DNA of 64,000 bases from Poindextera sp036272595 (GCA_036272595.1 DATAYM010000038.1:1-64000), one strand, 5' to 3'. Counted from the first letter of the stretch, positions 35,615 to 43,739 are shown. Made by a program: numbers and translations. The notes: generated from the letters alone by a model not told the origin.

Positions 35615-36280
35615 ATGGCGCGGGCCGCGAATGTCGTTGTGCAGGTGGAACGCCTGCGGGACCAAGTTTATCAGCTCATTCGGGACGACCTGAAGTCCGG
35701 GGCGTTCGTCCCCGGCCAGCGGCTTTTGGAAGTCGAGCTCGCCGAGCGGTACGGGGTCTCGCGCACGCCGGTCAGGGAGGCGCTGTTCCAGCTGTCGCGC
35801 GACAGTCTGCTGGCCGGAAACGAACGCGGCTACACCGCCCCGATCTATACCAAGAAGGACGTTGTCGACCGCCTGGAGGTGAAGCGCCTCCTGGGACCGG
35901 CGGTCGCCGCGCACATCGCCGCGGCGTCCAGCCCGCTGCAGATCAAGCGGCTGAGCAAGTTCCTCGAACAGGAGAAATCCGCCAACGCCGCCGGCAATCT
36001 GCGCGCGTTCAGCGCCGCCAACCACGAATACCGGTCCTACTATTATTCCATCTGCGAGAACCGGCTGCTGGCCCGCTGCGCGCTCCTGGTCGACGACCAG
36101 TTCGAAGTGGCGCGCAATCGCATCCATGAGCTGGAGGAGAACCGGCTGCTGTCGATCGATCACGATCAGCGGTTGCTGGCCGCCATCGCCGCCCACGACG
36201 CCCAGACCGCGGTCGCGGTGATCAAGGACTTCGTCGATTTCCTCGACGTCTACTACGCCGAACACATGCCGATCGACTGA
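35615..36280 (+). CDS. GntR family (FCD) transcriptional regulator 1
   Basis: The 221-residue protein has an N-terminal GntR winged helix (about residues 10-75, with SRTPVREALFQLSRD as recognition region) and a C-terminal helical FCD effector domain. Residues 8-70 are nearly the same as in the second GntR at 40952-41632, while the effector domains differ strongly. By hand alignment two usual FCD metal ligands (Asp and His of the DxxxH helix) are Asn and Arg. A half-site GTATAC lies 49 nt upstream. It is the likely regulator of the GYATRC operators around it. Confidence 0.88.
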   Translation: MARAANVVVQVERLRDQVYQLIRDDLKSGAFVPGQRLLEVELAERYGVSRTPVREALFQLSRDSLLAGNERGYTAPIYTKKDVVDRLEVKRLLGPAVAAHIAAASSPLQIKRLSKFLEQEKSANAAGNLRAFSAANHEYRSYYYSICENRLLARCALLVDDQFEVARNRIHELEENRLLSIDHDQRLLAAIAAHDAQTAVAVIKDFVDFLDVYYAEHMPID

Positions 36281-36288
36281 TTCCAGAC

Positions 36289-37101
36289 CTAGCTGCCGAC
36301 TCGCAGAGGGCCCGTCAGGCCCTGGAGGGCGGCGATCATCGACAGGGCGGTGATGCGGCCGGTGCCGGGCTTTTCCAGCGACGGGATGTTCTCGATGGTC
36401 ATTTCGAAGCGGGCGGAATCGGCGTCCACCTTGATGGTGTGCGTATTGCGCTCGAGCGAGGGGTCGGCCCAGATCTGCAGCCGGGTGCGATCCGGCCCGA
36501 TCCCGGCCAGGGCCAGGGCCGCGGCGACATTGACGTTGGCCGGAAAGCCCCTGGCCCCGTCGCGGGCGCTGCCGTCGAACAGAAGGGTCGCTTCCCGGAT
36601 CGCTTCCAGGTCGACGTCGATCACCGCAAGGTGCGGCGCCCCTTTCAGCGAGCGCGGCGGCTTGCGCGTGACCATGGTCACCGAATGGATCTCACCCTGG
36701 GCCGCGGCCCGCACGGCGTCCAGGCCCAGGAGGGCGCCGGTGGCCATGATCACCCGGCCGCCGTTTTCGCGGGCGCGGTCGACCACCTCCATGTGCTCGA
36801 TCAGCGCCGCGGCGCTGACCGTCACCAGCTGCCGGCCGGCGTCCATGGCCGGCTCGGCGATGCTCAGGAAGGCGGCGGTCGGGGCGCATTCGACGATGAT
36901 GTCGCAGCGCTCCGCCAGTTCCCGCGCGGAGACCACTTCGGCTGTCGCGCCCATTTCCGCCAGGGTGCGTTCGGCCTTTTCGCGGCCGCCGCTGACCACC
37001 GCGGCCAGCGTCATGCCATCGAGCCCGGACGTCAGCCGCCGGGCCACCGCCGTCCCGATGACGCCCAGTCCGGCAATCCCCACCCGATAGCTCACGCCCA
37101 C
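36289..37101 (-). CDS. aspartate dehydrogenase-like NAD(P)-dependent oxidoreductase (NadX/DUF108 family)
   Basis: The 270-residue protein has the Rossmann start VGIAGLGVIGTAVARRL and the L-aspartate dehydrogenase signatures: ATGALLGLDAV, FPANVNVAAALALAG, and RNTHTIKVD with the catalytic-region His, then GPLRVGS at the end. A GTG start at 37101 follows GAGGGC; a second in-frame GTG two codons later is possible. It has its own perfect GYATRC operator 18 nt upstream and is divergent from the Rieske ferredoxin. That placement is unexpected for NAD biosynthesis and suggests a catabolic dehydrogenase. Confidence 0.8.
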   Translation of the reverse strand: MGVSYRVGIAGLGVIGTAVARRLTSGLDGMTLAAVVSGGREKAERTLAEMGATAEVVSARELAERCDIIVECAPTAAFLSIAEPAMDAGRQLVTVSAAALIEHMEVVDRARENGGRVIMATGALLGLDAVRAAAQGEIHSVTMVTRKPPRSLKGAPHLAVIDVDLEAIREATLLFDGSARDGARGFPANVNVAAALALAGIGPDRTRLQIWADPSLERNTHTIKVDADSARFEMTIENIPSLEKPGTGRITALSMIAALQGLTGPLRVGS

Positions 37102-37119
37102 GCCCTCGCTCCAAACAAT

Positions 37120-37132
37120 GCATACGGTATGC
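37120..37132 (-). promoter_or_regulatory. GYATRC operator before the aspartate dehydrogenase-like gene
   Basis: GCATAC-G-GTATGC is a perfect palindrome 18 nt before the GTG start at 37101. It overlaps a TACCGT that could serve as -10; the nearest -35-like TTGCGT is at a poor 19-nt spacing. Confidence 0.7.
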
Positions 37133-37199
37133 CTTGAGCGGCTCTTTGACGCAAGCTCGGCAAGCCTCGCGGCGTAGGCGCCTGGGCTCGAACGGCGGC

Positions 37200-37232
37200 T
37201 TGCAGGCGGATGGATTCCAGCATACTGTATGC
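37200..37232 (+). promoter_or_regulatory. GYATRC operator on the Rieske ferredoxin promoter
   Basis: GCATAC-T-GTATGC (37220-37232) is perfect and overlaps TACTGT (37223-37228), with TTGCAG (37200-37205) 17 nt upstream. A second imperfect copy, GTATGC-A-GTATGA (37227-37239), overlaps it. The predicted transcription start falls at about the ATG at 37236, so the ferredoxin mRNA may be leaderless. Confidence 0.7.
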
Positions 37233-37235
37233 AGT

Positions 37236-37586
37236 ATGACTCAGACCGCCGGACCCGTGCTATCCATGCAGCAAATGCTTACCCGACTTTGCAGCATATC
37301 CGACGTCCCCGAGCAGGGCGTCAAGCAGGTCGCGCCGCCGGGGCTGGACGCGGAATACGCCGTCTATCGGCTGGACGGCGAATTTTTCGCCACCGACGAC
37401 ATCTGCACCCACGCCCTGGTTTCGCTGTCCTACGGCGATGTCGAGAACGGCCAGATCTTCTGCCCGCTGCATGGCGGCGCCTTCGACATCCGCACCGGCA
37501 AGGCCACCGAGCTGCCCTGCCGTCTGCCGCTGAAGACCTACACCGTGGTGGTCGTCGGCGACGAGTTGTTCGCCGACTTGAGCTAG
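37236..37586 (+). CDS. Rieske [2Fe-2S] ferredoxin component of an aromatic dioxygenase
   Basis: The 116-residue ferredoxin has the Rieske ligands Cys57-x-His59 and Cys76-x2-His79 (CTHALVSLSYG and IFCPLHGGAFD). It should carry electrons from the FAD reductase at 37646 to the dioxygenase at 44982. No Shine-Dalgarno is seen before any of the in-frame ATGs at 37236, 37266 or 37275. I use 37236 because a promoter predicted from TTGCAG/TACTGT would start transcription there. The 103-residue form from 37275 is the normal core. It is convergent with the reductase gene. Confidence 0.87.
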   Translation: MTQTAGPVLSMQQMLTRLCSISDVPEQGVKQVAPPGLDAEYAVYRLDGEFFATDDICTHALVSLSYGDVENGQIFCPLHGGAFDIRTGKATELPCRLPLKTYTVVVVGDELFADLS

Positions 37587-37645
37587 GAGATCCACTCAAA
37601 ACGTCGGGCCTGCGCCTCGAGACTCGGCTGTGGACGGCTAACGCT

Positions 37646-38893
37646 CTACGCCAGCGCGGCGAGATTGGCGGCCGGATCGGCCAGGGCGGAGAGGTCCGCC
37701 GGCTGCGGGGCGCCGATCAGGCGCTTGGCGGCGCGCAGTTCGCGCACGGCGTTGACGGCGCTGACCCCCTCGATGCGGCCGCTCGCCAGGTGGAAGACCA
37801 AAAACCGGCCGCTGGCCAAGTCGCCGCGCACCACGTCGCGCTCGCCGAACGGGGCGCCGACCACCTGCAGATTGATGTCGTACTGGTCGGTCCAATAGGA
37901 GGTGACCTGGTGATAGGCCTCCGACGGGGCCGCCAGGGCGCGGCCGACGTGCTCGCCATGGGCCGCGGCATGGGCCCAGTTCTCCTGCCGGTCGTGGCGG
38001 CCATAGGCCTGGTTGAAATGCACCGCGACCTCGCCGGCGGCGTAGATCGCCGGATCGCTGGTGGCGCCGTGGCCGTCGACCATGACGCCCCCTGCCCCCG
38101 CTTCCAGTCCGATGCCGCCGATGAGATCGAGATTCGGCGTCACGCCGACGCCGACCACCACCACGTCCGCCTCCAGCACCTCGCCGGTGGATAGCCGCAT
38201 CCGTACGGGCGCGCCCCGCTGGATGTCCGCCCCGACGACGGTCAGGCCCAGCCGCAGGTCGACGCCTTCGCGCCGATGGCGATCCTCCATGAAGGCGGAA
38301 ATGGTCGGCGACGCCGCCCGCGCCATGGCCCGATCGCCGGCCTCGATGACGGTGACCGCGCAGCCGCGCGCCCTGGCCGAGGCCGCCACTTCCAAGCCGA
38401 TCACCCCGCCCCCGACGATCGCCACCCGAGCCCCGCCGGTCAGCGCCGCGCGTAGCGCCAGGGCGTCGTCGAGGCCGCGCATATAGTGGACGCCCGGTGC
38501 GCCCAGAGGCAGCGTCTCCAGCGTGCGGACGCTGGAGCCGGTGGCCAGCACCAGCCGGTCGAAGCCGATCCGCTCGCCGTCCGAGAGTTCCAGTTCGCGC
38601 GCCTGGCGGCGGATCGCCACCCCCGCCCGCCCCAGCTTCAGCTCGACGTTCAGGGCGGCCATCGCCCCCTCCGGCGACAGGCCGATGGCGTGCTCCTGGC
38701 CCTCCTCCTGCAGCACCGCCTTGGACAAGGGCGGGCGATCGTAGGGGGCGTGCGGCTCGTCGCCGACCAGGACGATGCGGCCGGGAAAGCCGGCGGCGCG
38801 CAGCCCTTCGGCGACGCGCACCCCGGCCAGGCCGGCGCCGACGATCACGACGCTCTGGTCCGCGCGCTCGAGCGGTTCGACGGAAACGGCCAC
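37646..38893 (-). CDS. NADH:ferredoxin reductase component of an aromatic dioxygenase (FAD)
   Basis: The 415-residue protein is a glutathione-reductase-type flavoprotein. The FAD motif VVIVGAGLAGVRVAEGLR lies at 15-32 and the NADH motif VAIVGGGVIGLEVAAS at about 157-172. The second FAD contact is IYAAGEVAVHFN, where Glu replaces the commoner Asp of the AAGD pattern. Size and C-terminus match BphA4/ThcD-type ferredoxin reductases. It is the last gene of the leftward hydrolase-LigA-LigB-reductase operon (13 nt after LigB). Confidence 0.9.
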   Translation of the reverse strand: MAVSVEPLERADQSVVIVGAGLAGVRVAEGLRAAGFPGRIVLVGDEPHAPYDRPPLSKAVLQEEGQEHAIGLSPEGAMAALNVELKLGRAGVAIRRQARELELSDGERIGFDRLVLATGSSVRTLETLPLGAPGVHYMRGLDDALALRAALTGGARVAIVGGGVIGLEVAASARARGCAVTVIEAGDRAMARAASPTISAFMEDRHRREGVDLRLGLTVVGADIQRGAPVRMRLSTGEVLEADVVVVGVGVTPNLDLIGGIGLEAGAGGVMVDGHGATSDPAIYAAGEVAVHFNQAYGRHDRQENWAHAAAHGEHVGRALAAPSEAYHQVTSYWTDQYDINLQVVGAPFGERDVVRGDLASGRFLVFHLASGRIEGVSAVNAVRELRAAKRLIGAPQPADLSALADPAANLAALA

Positions 38894-38906
38894 CGGTCAG
38901 CTCGGC

Positions 38907-39725
38907 CTAGGGTTCGACGGGCGACAGGCTGAGGCCGCCCATGCCCGAGATCCATTCCGGGATCGGCTCGTAGTAGAGCTTTTCGCCGCGCGCCCTGGGA
39001 ACGGCGCCGGCCATGAACAGCCAGGCCGTCAGCTCCAGCCCGCCATTGCCCGACGCCGCGAGGACATCGTCGGCGCTCAGGGCGGCCAGTTCCTCGGCGC
39101 GGCCGGCGACCATGCGCTCGATGAAGTCCTGGTCGAAGTCCGCGGCGACCCTTCCCTGCTCGGGCAGGCAGAGCCAGTGCGACAGGCCGCCGGTTCCGAC
39201 GACGACCACCCGCTCGCCCTCCGGCCGGCCGGTCTCGATGAATTCCTTCAGCACGCCGCCGAGCCGGTAGCAGCGGGCCGGCGAGGGCGGCACGGGCATG
39301 TTGGCGTTGATGTAGACCGGCACGATCGGGATGGCGTTTTCCGGGTCGATGATCAGCCGGGGGATGGCCATGCCGTGGTCGGGCCGCAGCTCCTCCATCT
39401 GCACCAGCTCGAAGTCGCGGCGGCCGGCGTGGCGGACGAAGCCCTCCGCGAAGGCCCTGTGGCCGCGGAAGCTGGTCACCGGCGCGCCGGAATCGCCGAG
39501 CGTCGTGTAGTCGTCGGCGACGCCGACGGCGAGCGTCACCTGCATGGCCAGGCTGAAATTGTTCAGATGGTCGCTGCCGGCCAGCACGATCAGGTCGGGC
39601 TTGAGCGCCTGGATGCGGGCGCGGATTTCCAGCATGCCTTGCAGCACCCGCTCGGCCTGGTCTTCGACCCCGGTCGGCGGGAACAGCACGTGGGAGGTGG
39701 CGAAACCGCCGGCGATCACGCCCAT
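38907..39725 (-). CDS. class III extradiol dioxygenase, catalytic (LigB/MhpB-like) subunit
   Basis: The 272-residue enzyme has His12 (GFATSHVLF) and His53 (LAGSDHLNNF) as iron ligands. Further on come a DHGMAIP segment, VGTGGLSHWL and the C-terminal EPIPEWISGMGGLS, which resembles 2,3-dihydroxyphenylpropionate 1,2-dioxygenase (MhpB). Its start overlaps the stop of the LigA-like gene by 1 nt, indicating a two-subunit enzyme. It acts before the meta-cleavage hydrolase encoded two genes upstream. Confidence 0.88.
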   Translation of the reverse strand: MGVIAGGFATSHVLFPPTGVEDQAERVLQGMLEIRARIQALKPDLIVLAGSDHLNNFSLAMQVTLAVGVADDYTTLGDSGAPVTSFRGHRAFAEGFVRHAGRRDFELVQMEELRPDHGMAIPRLIIDPENAIPIVPVYINANMPVPPSPARCYRLGGVLKEFIETGRPEGERVVVVGTGGLSHWLCLPEQGRVAADFDQDFIERMVAGRAEELAALSADDVLAASGNGGLELTAWLFMAGAVPRARGEKLYYEPIPEWISGMGGLSLSPVEP

Positions 39726-40009
39726 CAGCGCTGCTCCAGGCGGGCGAGATAGACGGCCAGCGGCCCGCCGCCAGGCGGCGGCGCACCGGGCGGGATGCGC
39801 AGCCGGACATATTTCATCTGCAGGTTGGGATGCACGCCGAGCTGGTTCAGCGCGGCGGGTGAGCCGTCCCGCAGCAGCGCCTTTTCCGCATCCGCCAGCC
39901 CGTATTTCGCGAATGCCGGCTCCGGGTCGGCGGCGAAGGCGGCCTGGCCGGCCGGATCGCGCATCAGGTCCTGGATCAGCCGGTGCACGCGGTAGGGGGC
40001 GACGCTCAT
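39725..40009 (-). CDS. LigA-type small subunit of an extradiol dioxygenase
   Basis: This 94-residue protein matches the helical LigA domain: RVHRLIQDLMRDPAGQAAFAADPEPAFAKYGLADAEKALLRDGSPAALNQLGVHP has the usual spacing of a protocatechuate dioxygenase alpha chain. In LigAB enzymes this subunit closes over the active site of LigB. It sits between the C-C hydrolase (4-nt overlap) and the LigB gene (1-nt overlap), so the stoichiometric pair is coupled in translation. Confidence 0.85.
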   Translation of the reverse strand: MSVAPYRVHRLIQDLMRDPAGQAAFAADPEPAFAKYGLADAEKALLRDGSPAALNQLGVHPNLQMKYVRLRIPPGAPPPGGGPLAVYLARLEQR

Positions 40010-40845
40010 CGCGGGGCGACAAACATGTCGTCGGCGAGGAAGGCGGTGGTCACGGCGACGAACTCGCGCGGCGCCTCCATCATCACCCAGTGGCCGACAT
40101 GCGGCAGGATGAAGCCCCAGGAATTGGGCATCAGCTCGAGATAGCCATAGTTGCGCGCCAGGACGGCGATCTGGTCCAGCTTGCCGCCGACCACCAGGGT
40201 CGGGGTCTTAACGCCGGCGATGGCCTCGCGGTCATAGGTCATCCCGTCGGTGCGCATGTGCGCGTTGATCGCCCCCAGCGCCTCGCGCGCGCCCGGCTGC
40301 ATGGTCAGCTGATGGCGATAGGCGACCAGCTCGTCGCTGATCTCGAAGTTCGGCCCGGCCAGCACGCCGACCAGCCGGCGCATGCCCTCGGGCGTATAGT
40401 CGTAACTGCCTAGGGCCTGCCGCGGCGCCGGATCGGGGTTGGAGATGTCCAGGCCCGCGGCGCCCATCAGCACCAGCTTGCGCAGCAGGTCCGGCCGCTG
40501 GATCGCAACGCCGAGCGCCGTCGCGCCCCCCATGGAATTGCCGATCAGATGCACCGGCTTGCCGCCGCCCACCGCCTCGATGAAGGCGATCATGTGCTTG
40601 TTGCGGTTGGTCTGGCCGTAGTTATAGGTCGCCGGATCGGGCTTGGCCGAGCGGCCGAAGCCGATCATGTCGACGGCGATGACCCGGAAATGTCCGGCAT
40701 AGCCGGGAATGCAGCCCTGCCAGTTGCCCCGCGCATCGGCGCCCGATCCGCCGCCGTGGATCAGCACCAGGGTCTCGCCCGTCCCCGCCTCGAGATAATG
40801 GGTCTCGACGCCCCCGACCGAAACCGTGTGGCTTTGCGGCGTCAT
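40006..40845 (-). CDS. meta-cleavage product (C-C) hydrolase, MhpC/BphD-like
   Basis: The 279-residue alpha/beta hydrolase has features specific to meta-cleavage product hydrolases: the glycine-rich oxyanion loop IHGGGSGADARGNW (29-42), the elbow IGNSMGGATAL with Ser104, an Asp in GKLDQIAVL, and His252 in VGHWVMMEAP. These enzymes split 2-hydroxy-6-oxo-dienoates into 2-hydroxypenta-2,4-dienoate and an organic acid. It leads the operon with LigA, LigB and ferredoxin reductase. A perfect operator lies 52 nt upstream. Confidence 0.9.
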   Translation of the reverse strand: MTPQSHTVSVGGVETHYLEAGTGETLVLIHGGGSGADARGNWQGCIPGYAGHFRVIAVDMIGFGRSAKPDPATYNYGQTNRNKHMIAFIEAVGGGKPVHLIGNSMGGATALGVAIQRPDLLRKLVLMGAAGLDISNPDPAPRQALGSYDYTPEGMRRLVGVLAGPNFEISDELVAYRHQLTMQPGAREALGAINAHMRTDGMTYDREAIAGVKTPTLVVGGKLDQIAVLARNYGYLELMPNSWGFILPHVGHWVMMEAPREFVAVTTAFLADDMFVAPR

Positions 40846-40896
40846 GGCGTCTCCCGACGGTGGTCAGCGAACCGGCGCCTCTATCGGCGCCACTTT

Positions 40897-40929
40897 GCAT
40901 ACGGTATGCGCTGATCCCGGGCGCGTCAA
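40897..40929 (-). promoter_or_regulatory. GYATRC operator on the hydrolase-LigAB-reductase promoter
   Basis: GCATAC-G-GTATGC (40897-40909) is perfect. On the minus strand it overlaps TACCGT (40901-40906), with TTGACG (40924-40929) at a 17-nt spacer, the best promoter match in the set. The hydrolase starts at 40845. Confidence 0.78.
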
Positions 40930-40951
40930 CGCCGCGCGGCGGCCGGCGGCG

Positions 40952-41632
40952 CTATTTGTCGAGGCTTGGCGGGTCGGGCGGCATGTCGACCAGATGCCGC
41001 CGCACCGTGGCGACATAGGCGTGCATGGCCGCCTCGGCGCCCGGGCCGTCGCCGGCCAGCACGGCGTCCAGCAGCCGCCCGTCATAGTCGACCTCGAGGG
41101 CGCGATATTCCGGCCGCGAAAAGGCGGCGCGCCGCGCCCACTGCGCCTGGTCGTCCACCAGCGCCGAGCACTGGACCAGCAAGGCGTTGTCGCACATGGC
41201 CCGCAGCCGCTCGCGGAAGTTGGCGTTGGCCTCGAAGAAGGCCGCCTCCTGGCCCGGCTCCATGCAGGACTTCTGCCGCTCATGGGCCTTGGCGAAGGCC
41301 TTCTTCTGCTCTGCCGTGCCAGCGATCGCGGCGTGCCGGGCGACCTGCGGATCGACCAGGTCGCGCACTTCGTGGCGATGCTCGGTGGCGGTCGGGGTGT
41401 CGATCACCACCGAATAGCCCCGGTCGGGCGCCGACATGATCAGGCCGTCGCGGGAAAGCTGGAACAGGGCTTCCCGCACCGGCGTGCGAGAGACCCGGTA
41501 GCGCTCGGCCAGTTCGCCCTCGATGATCCTCTGCCCCGGACCCAGCTCGCCCGCCTTCAGATCGTCGCGGATCAGGCGATAGACCTGATCGCGCAGCCGC
41601 TCGACCTGCACCACCGTTCTTGGCCGCGCCAT
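40952..41632 (-). CDS. GntR family (FCD) transcriptional regulator 2
   Basis: The 226-residue regulator shares almost all of its DNA-binding domain with GntR 1 (TVVQVERLRDQVY, then VSRTPVREALFQLSRD), but its FCD domain is different. By hand alignment the usual metal-ligand Asp/His pair is Asn/Arg, and a third His position is Tyr. It follows the mhpD-mhpF-mhpE-like operon in the same direction with 110 nt between. It lies 42 nt before the hydrolase operator, so it may be cotranscribed with the lower pathway. Confidence 0.88.
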   Translation of the reverse strand: MARPRTVVQVERLRDQVYRLIRDDLKAGELGPGQRIIEGELAERYRVSRTPVREALFQLSRDGLIMSAPDRGYSVVIDTPTATEHRHEVRDLVDPQVARHAAIAGTAEQKKAFAKAHERQKSCMEPGQEAAFFEANANFRERLRAMCDNALLVQCSALVDDQAQWARRAAFSRPEYRALEVDYDGRLLDAVLAGDGPGAEAAMHAYVATVRRHLVDMPPDPPSLDK

Positions 41633-41742
41633 GATTGCCGTTCCGCCTCCCAGCGACAGACTTGCTGCCCGGCGGCGGCGCCGCGGGCGTTCGTTGCCTT
41701 ACACAGGCCGGCGCGGAGTCGTCCAGTTCAACCGGTGCGGGC

Positions 41743-42798
41743 CTAAGGCGCCGCCTGGCCGGCCTGCGCGGCTTCGCGCTGCCGCACCAGATCGAGCGCG
41801 ACATCGGTGATCATGTCTTCCTGGCCGCCGACCATGCGCCGGCGGCCCAGCTCGACCAGGATGGCGCGGGTGTCGAGGCCATGGTCGGCGGCGGCCTTTT
41901 CGGCGTGGCGCAGGAAGCTGGAATAGACCCCGGCATAGCCGAGGCTGAGGGTTTCGCGGTCGACCCGCACCGGCCGGTCCTGCAGCGGCCGAACCAGGTC
42001 CTCGGCCGCGTCCATCAGTCCGAACAGGTCGCAGTCGTGACGCCAGCCATAGACGCTGGCGGTGGCGATGAAGACCTCAAGCGGCGCGTTGCCGGCCCCC
42101 GCTCCCATGCCGGCCAGCGAAGCATCAACGCGGATCGCGCCGTTCTGCACCGCCGCCACCGAATTGGCGACGCCCAGGGACAGGTTGTGGTGGGCATGGA
42201 TGCCGCGCTCGGTCTCCGGTTTCAGCACCCGGTCGTAGGCCAGCAGCCGCGCGGCGACGTCGTCCATGGTCATCGCCCCGCCGCTGTCGGTGACGTAGAC
42301 GCAATGGGCGCCGTAGGATTCCATCAGCTTTGCCTGCTGGGCCAGCGGCTCCGGCGCGCTCATGTGGCTCATCATCAGGAACCCGGCCACGTCCATGCCG
42401 AGGCCGCGGGCGTATTCGATGTGCTGCCTGGCGACGTCGGCCTCGGTGCAGTGGGTGGCGATGCGCACCGAGCGGACGCCGAGGTCGAAGGCGCGCTTCA
42501 GGTCGTGCACCGTGCCGATGCCGGGCAGCAGGAGGGTCGTCAGCCTGGCGTGGCGGATGACCTCGGCGACCGCCTCGATCCAGGCCCAGTCGGTATGGGC
42601 CCCGAAGCCGTAGTTGAACGACGAGCCGGACAGGCCGTCGCCATGGGCGACCTCGATGGCGTCCACCCTCGCCTCGTCCAGCGCCCTGGCGATCGCCTTG
42701 ACGTCCTCGACGCCGTAGCGATGGCGGATGGCGTGCATGCCGTCGCGCAGGGTGACGTCCTGGATATAGAGCTTGGTGCTCTTCGGGTCGAAGCTCAC
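41743..42798 (-). CDS. mhpE: 4-hydroxy-2-oxovalerate aldolase
   Basis: The 351-residue enzyme has the DRE-TIM metallolyase motif LYIQDVTLRDGMHAIRH (10-26) and the metal-binding histidines in GIHAHHNLSLG. It cleaves 4-hydroxy-2-oxovalerate to pyruvate and acetaldehyde and normally channels acetaldehyde to its dehydrogenase partner. The start is a GTG at 42798, overlapping the dehydrogenase stop in a GTGA arrangement. The frame stays open far upstream without similarity. Confidence 0.95.
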   Translation of the reverse strand: MSFDPKSTKLYIQDVTLRDGMHAIRHRYGVEDVKAIARALDEARVDAIEVAHGDGLSGSSFNYGFGAHTDWAWIEAVAEVIRHARLTTLLLPGIGTVHDLKRAFDLGVRSVRIATHCTEADVARQHIEYARGLGMDVAGFLMMSHMSAPEPLAQQAKLMESYGAHCVYVTDSGGAMTMDDVAARLLAYDRVLKPETERGIHAHHNLSLGVANSVAAVQNGAIRVDASLAGMGAGAGNAPLEVFIATASVYGWRHDCDLFGLMDAAEDLVRPLQDRPVRVDRETLSLGYAGVYSSFLRHAEKAAADHGLDTRAILVELGRRRMVGGQEDMITDVALDLVRQREAAQAGQAAP

Positions 42799-43739
42799 GC
42801 GGCCACCGCCCGGTTCATGTGTTCGGCCATGCGCTCGGCGGTGACCAGGGCGGCCGAGGTCATGATGTCGAGATTGCCGGCATAGGCGGGCAGGTAATGG
42901 GCCGCGCCCTCCACCTCCAAGAAGACGCTGACCTTCAAGCCGGTGAACTCCTGGTCCATTTCCGGGATGCGCAGCGGCTGGTTGTCGCCGATGCGCTCGA
43001 ACTGCACCTTCTGCTTCAGGCGGTAGCCGGGCACATAGGCCTGCACCTCGCGCACCATCGCCTCCACCGACCGCTCGATGGCGGCGGTGTCGGCGTCGCC
43101 GGTGAGGCAATAGACGGTGTCGCGCATGATCAGCGGCGGCTCGGCCGGATTGAGCACGATGATCGCCTTGCCGCGCCCTGCGCCGCCCAGCACCTCGATG
43201 GCCTTCGAGGTGGTCTCGGTGAATTCGTCGATATTGGCCCGCGTCCCCGGCCCGGCCGACTTCGAGGCGATGGAGGCGACGATCTCGCCATAATGGACCT
43301 TGGCGACGCGGTTGATCGCCGCGACGATCGGGATGGTCGCCTGCCCGCCGCAGGTGACCATGTTGACGTTCGGCTCGTCCAGATTGGCGCCGGCGTTCAC
43401 CGAGGGGATGGTGTAGGGGCCGATCGCCGCTGGGGTCAGGTCGATGATCCGCTTGCCGTGCTGGCGCAGGATGGCGTCGTGGCGTGCGTGGGCGCCGGCC
43501 GAGGTGGCGTCGAAGACGATCTCGATGTCGGCGAATTCCGGCATGCGCACCAACCCGTCGATGCCCTCGGCGGTGGTCGCCACGCCCAGCAGCCTGGCGC
43601 GGGCGAGGCCGTCCGACTGCGGATCGACGCCGACGAAGGCCGCCATCTCCAGGGCGCCGGACAGCCGCATGATCTTGATCATCAGGTCGGTGCCGATATT
43701 GCCGGTGCCGATGATCGCAACCCGGGTCTTGCTCGCCAT
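42795..43739 (-). CDS. mhpF: acetaldehyde dehydrogenase (acylating)
   Basis: The 314-residue protein has the NAD fold VAIIGTGNIGTDLMIKI (7-23), the catalytic Cys130 in NMVTCGGQATIPIV and the family segment DMTSAALVTAE near the end (with Ile-Met-Thr-Ser as the exact core). It converts acetaldehyde, NAD and CoA to acetyl-CoA. Its ATG overlaps the hydratase stop by 1 nt (TGATG) and its stop overlaps the aldolase start, so the three genes are tightly coupled. Confidence 0.95.
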   Translation of the reverse strand: MASKTRVAIIGTGNIGTDLMIKIMRLSGALEMAAFVGVDPQSDGLARARLLGVATTAEGIDGLVRMPEFADIEIVFDATSAGAHARHDAILRQHGKRIIDLTPAAIGPYTIPSVNAGANLDEPNVNMVTCGGQATIPIVAAINRVAKVHYGEIVASIASKSAGPGTRANIDEFTETTSKAIEVLGGAGRGKAIIVLNPAEPPLIMRDTVYCLTGDADTAAIERSVEAMVREVQAYVPGYRLKQKVQFERIGDNQPLRIPEMDQEFTGLKVSVFLEVEGAAHYLPAYAGNLDIMTSAALVTAERMAEHMNRAVAA

